The position numbers and the translations under genes were made by a program. Below the pieces are notes generated by a model. The model saw nothing but the letters and a program-made list of their open reading frames with translations. It was not told the origin of the DNA and did no database searches. A stretch of 64,000 nucleotides of DNA from FACHB-1406 sp034189065 (lineage in GTDB: Bacteria > Cyanobacteriota > Cyanobacteriia > Cyanobacteriales > Spirulinaceae), in assembly GCA_034189065.1 (NCBI GenBank), contig JAXHVQ010000007.1, positions 1 through 64,000 of the forward strand, written 5' to 3'. Below are positions 24,715-33,675 of this stretch, in pieces. The stretch's first letter is position 1. Each line of letters begins with the position of its first letter.

Positions 24715-24894
24715 GAAATTTGTGCTGGTGGAGTCGCACAAGGATATCCAGAAAATCCCAATGCTCGTTACTTAATTGATGATGGCGTTCCCGACTACGA
24801 TGATATTCCCCCTTGGTATCAAGGCGATCCTAAAATTGCAGGTAGAAATGCTCAATTAAAAGAAAGAATGATGCGATCGCGGCGCAAGCAATAA
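24715..24894 (+). pseudogene. Remnant of an unrecognised gene
   Basis: An open frame without a start reads EICAGGVAQGYPENPNARY, then LIDDGVPDYDDIPPWYQGDP, then KERMMRSRRKQ and stop at 24892. The composition is protein-like (Asp/Pro motif, basic end), and its start is cut by an attcatt heptamer repeat. It is probably the 3' end of a lost gene; the family is not recognised. Confidence 0.4.
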
Positions 24895-24953
24895 GATGCC
24901 AATTTAATATAATGTTGCACAGATTGTCTTCCCCTACATTCGCGCTAAGTGTA

Positions 24954-24984
24954 ATGGTGTGTTACGCTGCGCTAACACACCCTA
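24954..24984. repeat. Short palindromic repeat, family A (short form)
   Basis: atggtgtgttacgctgcgct then aacacaccctac forms a hairpin of the same type as the copies at 15170 and 17515. Confidence 0.7.
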
Positions 24985-24992
24985 CTTGGTTC

Positions 24993-25097
24993 TAAGTAGG
25001 TGGGCAAAAATAAACGCATAACCTCGAAAACCGTATTCCTTGCCAGGTAAGGGTTTTAGCTGGAGATATTGTTCTTTTAATTACGCCCACCTACTTA
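24993..25097. mobile_element. MITE-like element, family B (copy 2)
   Basis: A 105-bp segment with the inverted ends taagtaggtgggc and gcccacctactta. Read in reverse, its last 30 bases (gtttatttttgcccacctac and on) closely match the right end of the copy at 15855; interiors differ in length and sequence. Confidence 0.65.
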
Positions 25098-25105
25098 ATA
25101 ACCAA

Positions 25106-25750
25106 TCATTTTTGTCCAAAGCGCCTCGACTGCCACTCGCTACTAAGAATACCGTACTGTTCGACATCTTCAAACTGACCCCACTTCCAAACGTGCTGGC
25201 GCAGACATCCCTCATAGGTCATACCAATTTTCTGCATAACCCGTCCCGACGCTGGGTTTTTAACAAAATGGCTTGCATGGATGCGATGTAACTTCAGGGA
25301 GGTAAAGCCGTAGCGAAGTAAAATTTGAGCGGCTTCGGTGCAATATCCTTGTCCCCAAAAGGGTTTGCCAATCCAATATCCCAGTTCGGCGTTAATATTG
25401 GCAATATTAATACCAAATCCGATCGCGCCGCACAACCATTGGCGATCGCGTAAAACCACTGCATAATTAAGACCCTTTCCGCGCTCAAAACTGTCGGAAT
25501 GAGAGCGAATCCACGCTTCAGCCATGCCGTCTTCGTAAGGATGGGGAATCAAACCCGTCATCGCAGCGAGATCGCGATCGCCTGCCAAGCGCTGTACGTC
25601 CGGCGCATCGGCGAGGGAAAAAGGACGCAAAATCAAGCGCTGGCTTCCCAGAACGGGGAGACAACAAGCGCAGTCGTTTTCAGGCACATGGGGAGAGGGG
25701 AAAAACATTCGCTTGCGGAAATATTGATGTAAATCAACAACTTTGCTCAT
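25106..25750 (-). CDS. GNAT acetyltransferase (RimJ/RimL-like)
   Basis: 214 aa from the ATG at 25750; the frame extends upstream but without similarity. It has the RimJ/L layout: RLILRPFSLADAPDVQRLAGD, AIGFGIN, AELGYWIGKPFWGQGYCTEAA (the acetyl-CoA loop region) and KLHRIHASHFVKNPASGRVMQKIGM. The family transfers an acetyl group from acetyl-CoA to protein N-termini or small amines; the target here is unknown. It is divergent from the S1 gene with a 340-bp gap. Confidence 0.9.
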   Translation of the reverse strand: MSKVVDLHQYFRKRMFFPSPHVPENDCACCLPVLGSQRLILRPFSLADAPDVQRLAGDRDLAAMTGLIPHPYEDGMAEAWIRSHSDSFERGKGLNYAVVLRDRQWLCGAIGFGINIANINAELGYWIGKPFWGQGYCTEAAQILLRYGFTSLKLHRIHASHFVKNPASGRVMQKIGMTYEGCLRQHVWKWGQFEDVEQYGILSSEWQSRRFGQK

Positions 25751-25978
25751 AACTTTTGCGGTTCGGGCTTCCGAAGGGAAACAGGAGAGGCGCACATTGG
25801 ATCGATAACTACAATAATTTTCCCTAACGATCCGGAAAAGCTGACAAAATTTTTCTAAAATTCTCAATAGAGAAATCCGGCTGTGGCGAGGAATCTGAAA
25901 TGTGCAATTGAGGTCTTTGAGACGGCGAGTTTGCCAAGGCAGTGGGGATAGGAGCGGTTTCTGACAAGGAGCTAACTC

Positions 25979-26047
25979 ATGGGAAGTTTAAAATCTAAAT
26001 GGGAGAGTGTCAAGAAAGCTACAATAGAATTCTCTGGCGAGCGTTAA
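25979..26047 (+). CDS. Possible 22-residue leader ORF upstream of rps1
   Basis: An ATG at 25979 lies 7 bp after a strong ribosome binding site (caaggag) and opens MGSLKSKWESVKKATIEFSG plus two codons and stop. The product is basic and amphipathic. It ends 40 bp before the S1 start. It could be a leader peptide or a small protein. Only the ribosome binding site and position support it. Confidence 0.4.
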   Translation: MGSLKSKWESVKKATIEFSGER

Positions 26048-26087
26048 GCTTTCCAAGCTCTGCGTCACTCTTGAAAACCACCCCGTT

Positions 26088-27020
26088 ATGACATCCGATC
26101 CCACCCGTTCCCAAGACTCTAACACTCCCTTCTCAATGGAGGACTTTGCCAAAGCCTTAGCAAGCTACGATTACCAATTCACCAAAGGTCAAATCGTCAA
26201 GGGTAAGGTCATCGAGTATAGTTCCGACGGAATTTACGTCGATATTGGCGGTAAATCTCCCGGTTTTGTCCCGCTGCGAGAAATCGCCGGAGACCGACTC
26301 AGCGAGTCGGAAATCGCCGAAATGCTGCCTTTGGGAGAAGAAGGAGAGTTTGCCATTCTCAAAGATCAGGACGATGAAGGTCAGGTGTTGTTGTCCCACC
26401 GCCAGGTTCAAGTTAAGCGCGCCTGGGAAGAGATCGCTCATTTACAAGGTTCGGGAAAATCCGTCCAAATGCGCGTCAGCGGGTCGAATAAAGGCGGCGT
26501 GACGGGTCAGGTGATGGGGATACGGGCCTTTATTCCGCGATCGCATCTCCTCGAGCGCGATGACCTCGATGCGTTGATGGGGCAATCTCTCACGGCTTCT
26601 TTTCTCGAGGTGAACCCCGATACCAATAAGTTGGTTCTCTCCCAGCGCGATGCCATCCGCGCGACGGCAATTCAACAGTTGACACCGGGAGAGGTGGTAG
26701 AAGGACGGGTGACGAGTATTAAACCTTACGGCGTTTTTGTCGATTTGGGTAATATTTCTGGCTTGCTCCATATTAAGGAAGTGAGTGGAGCGAAAGTGCC
26801 GTCATTGGAACAGTTGTTTCGCACCGGACAAACCATTAAAGTGGCGATCGCGGAAATTGACGAATATAAAAATCGTATCTCTCTTTCGGTTAAAGTTTTT
26901 GAAAATTATCCGGGGGAAATCCTTGACAAAATGGACGAGGTACTATCCGAAGCAGAGGAACGACTGGCAAACCGCAATGAAAAGCCTGCCGAGTCGGCAA
27001 ACGACCAAGAGCCAAGTTAG
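26088..27020 (+). CDS. rps1: Ribosomal protein S1, three S1 repeats
   Basis: 310 aa with three S1 RNA-binding repeats at about 33-103, 118-187 and 202-272 (GQIVKGKVIEYSSDGIYVDIGGKSPGF; SVQMRVSGSNKGGVTGQVMGIRAFIPRSHL; GEVVEGRVTSIKPYGVFVDLGNISGLLHI). Cyanobacterial S1 proteins are shorter than the six-repeat E. coli form, and strains usually have two or three paralogues. The Asp/Ser-rich N-terminus (MTSDPTRSQDSNTPFSMEDFAKALASYDY) and acidic C-terminus suggest the Rps1b/Nbp1-like paralogue, known to bind mRNA in translation initiation, but I am unsure which paralogue this is. Located alone; the ictB gene follows after a repeat-rich gap. Confidence 0.88.
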   Translation: MTSDPTRSQDSNTPFSMEDFAKALASYDYQFTKGQIVKGKVIEYSSDGIYVDIGGKSPGFVPLREIAGDRLSESEIAEMLPLGEEGEFAILKDQDDEGQVLLSHRQVQVKRAWEEIAHLQGSGKSVQMRVSGSNKGGVTGQVMGIRAFIPRSHLLERDDLDALMGQSLTASFLEVNPDTNKLVLSQRDAIRATAIQQLTPGEVVEGRVTSIKPYGVFVDLGNISGLLHIKEVSGAKVPSLEQLFRTGQTIKVAIAEIDEYKNRISLSVKVFENYPGEILDKMDEVLSEAEERLANRNEKPAESANDQEPS

Positions 27021-27191
27021 GTTTTAGGTTTTAGGTTTTAGGTTTTAGGCTTTCAACCCCAATGACCAAGGACAAAGCTAGGTTGTAGGTTGTAGGTTTT
27101 AGGCTTTCAGCCTCAATGCTCTCTGCTTTTGACTAATGACAAAGGACAAATGACTAATGACCAACGACCAATGACCAATGACAAAGGACAA
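27021..27191. repeat. Heptamer tandem repeats between rps1 and ictB
   Basis: Two arrays: aggtttt units from 27018 and 27080, then aatgacc/aatgaca units from about 27130. The second array is open in frame with ictB and adds a false MTNDKGQ repeat N-terminus, so the gene starts at 27192. Confidence 0.8.
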
Positions 27192-28595
27192 ATGACTTGG
27201 CAACAATTGACCCTTTCCAATTTACCGGCCTATGAGTGGCGCAAAGGCAGTTTTTTGTTAAACGGGCTGAGTTTCATCAGTCGCTGGCGCGCGGGGAGTT
27301 GGCTGTTAGCGGATTGGGGAGAAGCCATTGGCGCGCTATTAATTAGCCTAGTTTTGGGGTTGGGGCCTTTCGTTTCGACGGCTTTAATCGGCGTGTTGCT
27401 GTTAGCTGTCGGCGGTTACTGGGCTTTGATAACGCTGGCAGATGAAGGAAATCCGGCTGCCATTACGCCCATTCATTATACGGTACTCGCTTACTGGAGC
27501 ATGGCCGCGATCGCGACGGTTCTCTCGCCGGTGAAAACGGCGGCGCTATCGGGGTTAATTAAACTGACGCTGTACTTATTTTTGTTTGTATTGGCGGCGC
27601 GGGTATTGCGCAACCCCAGACTGCGCAATTGGACGATTGCGGTGCTATTGTTGGTGAGTTTGGTTGTCAGCGCCTACGGCGTTCGTCAGGAGTTCTTTGG
27701 AGTCGATCAGTTAGCGACGTGGAACGATCCCACCTCGGAGTTAGCGGACGATACGCGGGTTTATAGTTATTTGGGCAACCCCAACTTATTGGCGGGATAT
27801 TTATTGGCCGCGATCGCATTGAGTATTGTGGCGTTTATTATCTGGCGGGGTTGGCTGCCCAAAGCGTTGGCGGCGGTGATGTTTGGAGTGAATTTGGCTT
27901 GTTTATTTTATACCGACAGTCGCGGCGGTTGGTTGGCGGCATTGGCGGCATTGGCGGTATTGGGCGTGTTGTTGTATTTTTGGTGGCGCAGCGAGTTGCC
28001 GCGCTTTTGGCAAATTTGGACGTTGCCCATTGCCTTTGGTTCGTGTGCCGTTTTGCTGTTAATTGCGATCGCAACTGTCGAACCGTTGCGTTTGCGGGTG
28101 ATGAGTATTTTTGCCGGACGCGGCGACAGCAGCAATAACTTCCGAATAAATGTTTGGGATGCCGTGTTTCGCATGATTGGCGATTATCCCCTGTTTGGCA
28201 TTGGGCCGGGAAATGGGACCTTTAACGCCATCTATCCCCGCTATATGGAAACCGGATTTACGGCCCTTAGCGCTTACTCAATTTTCCTCGAAACCATCGT
28301 TGAAATGGGATTTGTCGGATTTGCTGTGTTTATGTGGATGCTCGTCGTCACGCTCAATCAATGCGTGCAACAATTAAATCGGTTGTATCGGACGCGCCAT
28401 ATCCAAGCATTTTGGTTAATGGGGGCAACGGCCGCGATCGCCGGTTTCCTCACCCACGGATTGGTTGATACAGTTTGGTATCGCCCGCAAATTAATTGTT
28501 TGTGGTGGTTAATGGTGGCATTGGTTGCAAGTTTTTGGCAACCTCCAACGGCGATAGACTCTGGGGAGAAGTGGGGCGAAAGGATTGAGTATTAA
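27192..28595 (+). CDS. ictB: IctB family membrane protein (O-antigen-ligase-like)
   Basis: 467 aa from the ATG at 27192; the 21 upstream codons are repeat-derived. It is strongly similar in order and wording to cyanobacterial IctB: ITPIHYTVLAYW, LSPVKTAALSGLIKLTLYLFLFVLAARVLR, YGVRQEFFGVDQLATWNDPTSELA and TRVYSYLGNPNLLAGYL, with about ten membrane helices. IctB was named from a Synechococcus mutant impaired in inorganic carbon accumulation, but the fold is that of Wzy/O-antigen ligases (TDSRGGWLA; PLFGIGPGNGTFN), so its direct role in bicarbonate transport is disputed. It is inner-membrane located and not in an operon. Confidence 0.9.
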   Translation: MTWQQLTLSNLPAYEWRKGSFLLNGLSFISRWRAGSWLLADWGEAIGALLISLVLGLGPFVSTALIGVLLLAVGGYWALITLADEGNPAAITPIHYTVLAYWSMAAIATVLSPVKTAALSGLIKLTLYLFLFVLAARVLRNPRLRNWTIAVLLLVSLVVSAYGVRQEFFGVDQLATWNDPTSELADDTRVYSYLGNPNLLAGYLLAAIALSIVAFIIWRGWLPKALAAVMFGVNLACLFYTDSRGGWLAALAALAVLGVLLYFWWRSELPRFWQIWTLPIAFGSCAVLLLIAIATVEPLRLRVMSIFAGRGDSSNNFRINVWDAVFRMIGDYPLFGIGPGNGTFNAIYPRYMETGFTALSAYSIFLETIVEMGFVGFAVFMWMLVVTLNQCVQQLNRLYRTRHIQAFWLMGATAAIAGFLTHGLVDTVWYRPQINCLWWLMVALVASFWQPPTAIDSGEKWGERIEY

Positions 28596-28623
28596 TTAAG
28601 CGTAGAAATTGAGAGAGCGTGCT

Positions 28624-28887
28624 ATGGCCACAATTGTTATTGAAAACCTCGACGATAACCTTAAAATTCGCTTGGGGGAGCGAGCAGACTATTATGGGCG
28701 TTCTCTCGAAGAAGAAGCCCTAGAAATTTTGCGCGCTGCATTGACAGAAAATGACGAAAATTCTCTCAATCTCGCCGTAGCTATTGGACGGCGTTTTGCT
28801 CGCTTTGGGGATATCGAACTCCCTACTATATCTAGAGAACCGCTGCGCGAACCTCCCCATTTTGAGGAGCTTCATGATAATACTTGA
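28624..28887 (+). CDS. vapB: VapB/FitA-like antitoxin
   Basis: 87 aa from the ATG at 28624 (MATIVIENLDDNLKIRL); the frame opens five codons earlier. The N-terminus fits a ribbon-helix-helix antitoxin of the FitA/Arc type (NLDDNLKIRLGERADYYGRSLEEEALEILR). The C-terminus is the probable toxin-binding tail. It overlaps the vapC start by 14 bp, the normal coupling of antitoxin and toxin. The pair autoregulates in known systems. Confidence 0.88.
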   Translation: MATIVIENLDDNLKIRLGERADYYGRSLEEEALEILRAALTENDENSLNLAVAIGRRFARFGDIELPTISREPLREPPHFEELHDNT

Positions 28888-29299
28888 CACCAACGTACTA
28901 TCAGAGTTGATGCAACCTAGAGGCTCATGGATAGTTCGTCAGTGGGTTGCCGCACAACCGATGACGACTCTTTTCACCACAACGATTACTCAAGCTGAAA
29001 TCCTCTACGGAATTGCTTTATTGCCATCGGGAAAACGTCAAAGCGAACTTAATCGAGCCGCTCAACTCATGTTTTCTGAAGATTTCGCAGGACGTATTTT
29101 ATCCTTTGATGAAGCAGCCGCGATCGCCTTTGCGAGAATTGCTGCTGAAAGAAGACGAATAGGCTCTCCTATCTCTCAAGCTGATGCTCAGATTGCTAGT
29201 ATTTGTTATTCTCGTCAAGCTACCATAGCAACTCGTAATATTTCTGATTTTCAAAGGTGCGATATTTCAATTATTAATCCCTGGGAGTTTGATTCATGA
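28874..29299 (+). CDS. vapC: VapC/FitB-like PIN toxin
   Basis: 141 aa from the ATG at 28874; the longest frame opens 30 codons earlier inside the antitoxin gene and is not used. PIN-domain acids are at D5 (MIILDTNVLSEL), E42 (ITQAEILYG), and the C-terminal Asp residues in SQADAQIA and NISDFQ. PIN toxins are Mg-dependent RNases that cut tRNA or rRNA. The acids look complete, so the toxin is probably active. It ends 6 bp into the convergent methyltransferase gene. Confidence 0.9.
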   Translation: MIILDTNVLSELMQPRGSWIVRQWVAAQPMTTLFTTTITQAEILYGIALLPSGKRQSELNRAAQLMFSEDFAGRILSFDEAAAIAFARIAAERRRIGSPISQADAQIASICYSRQATIATRNISDFQRCDISIINPWEFDS

Positions 29300-30040
29300 T
29301 GAAATTTGCGATCGCATTCCTCCAAATAAGGCAATTTCAAAGATTTTCATAAAGCAATCCACATCGATAAAACCAATTTCGCGCAACCAATTGCATTGCT
29401 CCTCAACGGGTGCTAAAATATTAGCGCTCTTGTCATCTCGACTGTAATATTCGCGGCCAATCTCTTCCCTCGACTTATCCGAACCGCGATCGCGATGGAA
29501 GGCATACAATCTATCGACAAACAGCTCGTTAAAGGCTTGTTCTCCCCAAGGGGAGCGCGAAGCAATATGCTCTAAATTGAGAAATAATCCCCCCGGTTGC
29601 AAAAGATTGTAAATCTCTGCGTAAATTTCTTGCTTCCGGCGATCGCGTTGGTGATGGATCGAAAAGCCAGAAACAATGACATCAAAGGGCGCTTCCTTTT
29701 TTACCGCATTTGTCCAGTCGGGCAGCCCGAAATCTTGTAAAATAAAAGAAGTATGATTCCCCTCGCCCACTTGCGATCGCGCTGCATTTAGCATGGTTTC
29801 CGAGAGATCGAGAAAACAGCCCTTGGCATCGGGATATTCCCGTGCGATCGCGCCTCCTAAAATTCCATTTCCACACCCCAAATCTAGAAAAGAATTAACC
29901 TCAATTCCAGCAGCTCGAATCGTTCGCAGCAGCACGTCGATTTGCTCGGATGCCAAAGGAATTGCTCCGCGTACCCCTTCTAAATAAGTGCGAGAAAGGT
30001 CTTCGCTTTCCCAAATTGTATACTGATTTTGTTCGTTCAT
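29294..30040 (-). CDS. Class I SAM-dependent methyltransferase
   Basis: 248 aa from the ATG at 30040 (MNEQNQYTIWESEDLS). SAM-binding motif I is visible as NSFLDLGCGNGILGGAIA; the second acidic strand is CFLDLSETML; motif IV is FDVIVSGFSIHHQRD; post-motif is LLQPGGLFLNLEHI. It is like ubiquinone/menaquinone-type or small-molecule methyltransferases; the substrate is unknown. It is convergent with vapC with a 6-bp overlap of ends. Confidence 0.88.
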   Translation of the reverse strand: MNEQNQYTIWESEDLSRTYLEGVRGAIPLASEQIDVLLRTIRAAGIEVNSFLDLGCGNGILGGAIAREYPDAKGCFLDLSETMLNAARSQVGEGNHTSFILQDFGLPDWTNAVKKEAPFDVIVSGFSIHHQRDRRKQEIYAEIYNLLQPGGLFLNLEHIASRSPWGEQAFNELFVDRLYAFHRDRGSDKSREEIGREYYSRDDKSANILAPVEEQCNWLREIGFIDVDCFMKIFEIALFGGMRSQISS

Positions 30041-30195
30041 TCTTGGCTTGCTTTTGTTGGGAATTCTACAATACTGGGTACGCGGTGGATCGGGACGCGG
30101 CGATCGGGACACGGCGAAGAGTAACGTTATTATATTGAACTTAGAGCTAGAAAATGCCGTGTCCCTACTTCTCCCATTCTGCATTAAATGCCCTT

Positions 30196-31479
30196 TCACG
30201 CCGAATTCAGCAACGTTGCCGCAAAACCTAACGCTTCCTCTGCGGTGGAAACGCGCCCTTCTAAATAAGCAATTTGAATTTCAGCCAAAAGATGGCCAAT
30301 AGCAGGAGAAGGAGACAGTTGAAGCGATCGCATTAAATCGTTCCCCGTTACTATTGCAGTGGGATGTGCCGCGCGATCGCTCGGATCCAAATAGCGATTG
30401 ATTAACGGCGCGATCGTTCCCACCGCCGTTGTCTCCTCCAGAATGCCCTTTTGCGCCGCCACAACCACCGCCAAAACGCTCAACAGGGGAAAGACTTGCC
30501 CCACCTCCTGAAAGAAAAAATACTGCTCTCTGAGGTTCAAGGGCGAAGTTCCCGCGCGCAACAAACGAGGTAACGCCTTCAACGCCGTTACCGCGCCGCG
30601 AATTTCAGCCCGAGGGTATTTTAACTGCTCCAACTCCAATTCCGCGATGGACGGGTCAAAAGATAACAAACAAGTCAATTTCGCCAGCGACAGCCAACTC
30701 AACCCTTGGGGAGTCGCGCGTTCGTGCAATTGTGCTTCCATCCCCGGCCAAATTTTACCCAGCAACCACGCACATCGATCGACTCGCTCGAGCTGCTGTA
30801 AATTTTCAGCCGCCGCATTCTCAAACCAACCCCCCAACAGTCCATCTTCCCATGCCGCTGTTAGCCAAGGCGCGCCTCCCCCGCTGCTCAACAGATACTT
30901 TAACTCCACTTGAACCCGTTCGGCGGCGATCGCTTTCAACAAGGGGGCTAGGGCGCGCAACATGGCTCGCGTCTTCTTCTTGATGGTAAAATCCAGTTGG
31001 GCCCCTTGGCGATAGGCGCGCAATAACCGCAGGGGATCGTCCTTGAGATTTGCCTTGGACACGGCGCGAATGGCTCCCTTTTCGAGATCCTCGCGTCCGT
31101 TCAACGGATCGATAAATACCTCTTTTTCGGGATCGTAGGCGATCGCGTTCATGGTAAAATCCCGCCGTCGCAAATCCGCCTCTAAACTGTCCCCCTCCTG
31201 ACGCGCAAAATCGGCGGTTCCCTCGTCAAACACCACCCGCGCAATTTCGCGATCGCGATCGAGGAGTACAAACCCCGCATTGTAGTGTCCAGCGATACGG
31301 CGCGCGATCGCAATTGCATCTCCAGGCAAAACAAAATCTAAATCTAAATACTCCCGCTTGCGATGGAGTAGCGCATCTCGTACCGCACCGCCCACCAAAT
31401 ACGCCGGTTGCGGCAGCAAGTCCCAACTAAACGGCCAGGTACTCGGAGAAAGATAGGACGATTCGGGACTCAAAGACAT
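30196..31479 (-). CDS. cca: CCA tRNA nucleotidyltransferase / poly(A) polymerase family
   Basis: 427 aa from the ATG at 31479 (MSLSPESSYLS); a TTG codon precedes it. The class II nucleotidyltransferase head has the strings YLVGGAVRDALL, DLDFVLPGDA with the metal Asps, and RRRDFTMNAIAYD. The neck and body follow (DDPLRLLRAYRQ; AAERVQVELKYLL). These enzymes add CCA to tRNA 3' ends. Some cyanobacteria split the job between a CC-adding and an A-adding enzyme; the sequence alone does not tell which activity this has. Confidence 0.9.
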   Translation of the reverse strand: MSLSPESSYLSPSTWPFSWDLLPQPAYLVGGAVRDALLHRKREYLDLDFVLPGDAIAIARRIAGHYNAGFVLLDRDREIARVVFDEGTADFARQEGDSLEADLRRRDFTMNAIAYDPEKEVFIDPLNGREDLEKGAIRAVSKANLKDDPLRLLRAYRQGAQLDFTIKKKTRAMLRALAPLLKAIAAERVQVELKYLLSSGGGAPWLTAAWEDGLLGGWFENAAAENLQQLERVDRCAWLLGKIWPGMEAQLHERATPQGLSWLSLAKLTCLLSFDPSIAELELEQLKYPRAEIRGAVTALKALPRLLRAGTSPLNLREQYFFFQEVGQVFPLLSVLAVVVAAQKGILEETTAVGTIAPLINRYLDPSDRAAHPTAIVTGNDLMRSLQLSPSPAIGHLLAEIQIAYLEGRVSTAEEALGFAATLLNSA

Positions 31480-31562
31480 CAATTAACAAAAATAAACCAA
31501 AGAAGGAGCGCAACGACCGGCTATGTAAGCTAGATTAACAAGAAATACCGCCCAGTTGGATT

Positions 31563-31811
31563 ATGTGTATTTGTGTAAATTGCCATTTCGTCGATCGCTG
31601 CAACACCTACTACGCAGTCGAAGCTCAGCATCAGGAACCCCATTTAACCGAAACGCCTAACTTTGAACCCAACGAACCCACTATCAATGTTAATATTCGC
31701 ACGTCCGAGGATGAGATTGAAATGGAGTGGGATGTTGTTGGGTGCAAGAGTTTCTTGCGAGAAACGGGAAAATGGTCTAAATTGCGCCCGGGCGAACTCG
31801 TTCCCACGTAG
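31563..31811 (+). CDS. ycf34: Ycf34 family protein
   Basis: 82 aa. It opens with MCICVNCHFVDRCNTYYAVE, the four-Cys signature of Ycf34, conserved from cyanobacteria to red algal plastids. In Synechocystis Ycf34 binds an iron-sulfur cluster and supports photosynthetic electron transport. The middle is acidic (EPNEPTINVNIRTSEDEIEMEWD), and GCKSF supplies a fifth Cys. It is divergent from cca. Confidence 0.93.
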   Translation: MCICVNCHFVDRCNTYYAVEAQHQEPHLTETPNFEPNEPTINVNIRTSEDEIEMEWDVVGCKSFLRETGKWSKLRPGELVPT

Positions 31812-31984
31812 GATGGCTTAATTTTGAGTCATTTTTAGATGAATGGCGCTCTCTAAGCTGTTCGGCTTTTAAACTACGTTGCTAAATTCTCCGTAAGGCA
31901 GAAGGCAGCTATGCTGAGGGCAGAAGTAAATTCCCAATTTAAATGCGCCTCAGCTTATTAGTCCTAAAATCAATTTCGCCTGTC

Positions 31985-32012
31985 GTAGGGACGTTCAATT
32001 GAATGTCCCTAC
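31985..32012. repeat. 28-bp palindrome, family C
   Basis: gtagggacgttcaattga followed by atgtccctac; one base from a perfect palindrome. It is located downstream of trkH. Perfect copies are at 53807 and 55722. Confidence 0.85.
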
Positions 32013-32025
32013 GTTCGGTGGCTCT

Positions 32026-33522
32026 TTAAATAACAAGAAAACGCAAATCTCGGAAAAATTGAACCGTCCCCACAACAACGGTAAAAACTTCTAACCGCCC
32101 CAGAAACATTCCCACAATTTCCGCCCACAATAATCCCGACGGCGCGTCTGCCGAAGTCACGCCCACCGAAAGCCCCACGGTGCCTAACGCGCTAGCATAC
32201 TCGAATAAACTTTCCTGGAGGGAATAGCCATAGGCAGCGGTGATGGCGCAACCGACTCCATACAATAATAAGTACAAGAAAACAAAAAGCGCGATCGCGC
32301 GAATTTGACTATCTTTGAGAAACATCCGCCGTTCCCCCTGCCAAATTTGCGGCTCGGTGACGGTATTTTCGGGCAAAAATAACCGCCGAATTTCCCACAA
32401 TAGCCCTCGATACAGGACGTAAATCCGAAATTGTTTAATCCCCCCCGCAGTCGCCCCAGTTCCCCCGCCAATTAACATTAAACCAATTAAAACCAGCCAC
32501 CCCAAAGCATTCCAATCGCCATAACCGACGGTCGAAAATCCCGTTGTCGAGAGGGCAGTAATGGTTTCAAAAATAGCCACTCGTACCCCTTTTCCCGCAC
32601 TCGCATAAAGTCCCGGCGCAACGCCAAAAAAGAGGATTAAAATACACAGCGGAATAACGAGGGCTTGCAAGCGAATTTCGCCATTGCGCGAGACAGCTTT
32701 AAACTTTCCTTTCAACAGGAGATAGCTGGTGACAAAATTCAACGTTCCCAAAATCATTAAAACAATCGTTATCGCTTCGACGGCGGGACTATCCCAATAG
32801 CCAATAGAGTCGGTGCGGGTGGAAAAACCGCCGGTGGAAAGGGCTGCAAAAGAGTGGTTTATTGCATCAAAAAAGCTCATTCCCGCCGCCCACAAAGCCA
32901 GGGTTCCGATGGCAATATAACCGCTATAAATGCTCGATACCAGTTGGGCGGAACGACGAACGTTGGGCGCAAGCTGTTCGGTGCGTCCTTCGGCAGCGGC
33001 GAGTCCCGAACCCGATATGCCCGCAATGGCGCTGAGGGTGATAATGGCGAAACCCGCTCCCCCGGCGAGTTCGATGGTGCTGCGAAAGAGTAGGATGAGA
33101 CGAGAGGCTTGGGTTACGTCAACCACCGACAGTCCGGTTGTGGTCCAACCGCTGGTAGACTCGAAGATGGCTTGGGTGAAGTTGAGTCCGCCGATAGTCA
33201 TGAAGGGGACGGTACCGACTCCAATGGCAAGCAACCAGGCGAAGACGACGACAACGGAACCCTCGCGCAAGGTTAAACTTTCGGTTGTTTTGGGGGCGAG
33301 AGTCCACCATAGAAGTCCTCCCACTACGGCTAAAATGATACCGGGCAGGAGAAACCCCCAGGCGAGGGGGAGTTCTTCGGGGTAGGCGAGGAGGGCGAGG
33401 AGGGGGAAAAGAATGAACCCGGCCGCGATCGCGCAACTGAGTCCGATATAGCCTAAAATGGCTTTGTAGCGCTGCCGTAGAAAGTGTTGATAGCGATCGT
33501 TTTTTACTTTTTTACGCCCCAC
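32026..33522 (-). CDS. trkH: TrkH/KtrB-type potassium uptake channel subunit
   Basis: 498 aa, start GTG at 33522, supported by an AGGAG 9 bp upstream. It is the membrane pore of a Trk/Ktr K+ uptake system. The four pore-loop repeats are visible as FESTSGWTTTGLS, NHSFAALSTGGFST, FETITALSTTGFSTVG and FEYASALGTVGLSVG. Each holds a conserved Gly (TG) of the selectivity filter. The basic N-terminus is cytosolic. The regulatory subunits are the two TrkA-like genes upstream on the same strand. Confidence 0.9.
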   Translation of the reverse strand: MGRKKVKNDRYQHFLRQRYKAILGYIGLSCAIAAGFILFPLLALLAYPEELPLAWGFLLPGIILAVVGGLLWWTLAPKTTESLTLREGSVVVVFAWLLAIGVGTVPFMTIGGLNFTQAIFESTSGWTTTGLSVVDVTQASRLILLFRSTIELAGGAGFAIITLSAIAGISGSGLAAAEGRTEQLAPNVRRSAQLVSSIYSGYIAIGTLALWAAGMSFFDAINHSFAALSTGGFSTRTDSIGYWDSPAVEAITIVLMILGTLNFVTSYLLLKGKFKAVSRNGEIRLQALVIPLCILILFFGVAPGLYASAGKGVRVAIFETITALSTTGFSTVGYGDWNALGWLVLIGLMLIGGGTGATAGGIKQFRIYVLYRGLLWEIRRLFLPENTVTEPQIWQGERRMFLKDSQIRAIALFVFLYLLLYGVGCAITAAYGYSLQESLFEYASALGTVGLSVGVTSADAPSGLLWAEIVGMFLGRLEVFTVVVGTVQFFRDLRFLVI

Positions 33523-33647
33523 GTTTGTTTGCTCCTCACATTAATTATCGGGTTTTAGGCTGTTAACCCTCACTACCCGGTTCTATCTTGAAGTTGGAAA
33601 TTGTTGAAACTCATAACCTATGTACGGACGTTATATATACCTATGTA

Positions 33648-33675
33648 GTAGGGACGTTATATATAACGTCCCTAC
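33648..33675. repeat. 28-bp palindrome, family C (AT centre)
   Basis: gtagggacgttatatata then acgtccctac. It has the same arms as the other family-C sites but a TATATA centre. It lies between trkH and the TrkA gene. Confidence 0.85.
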
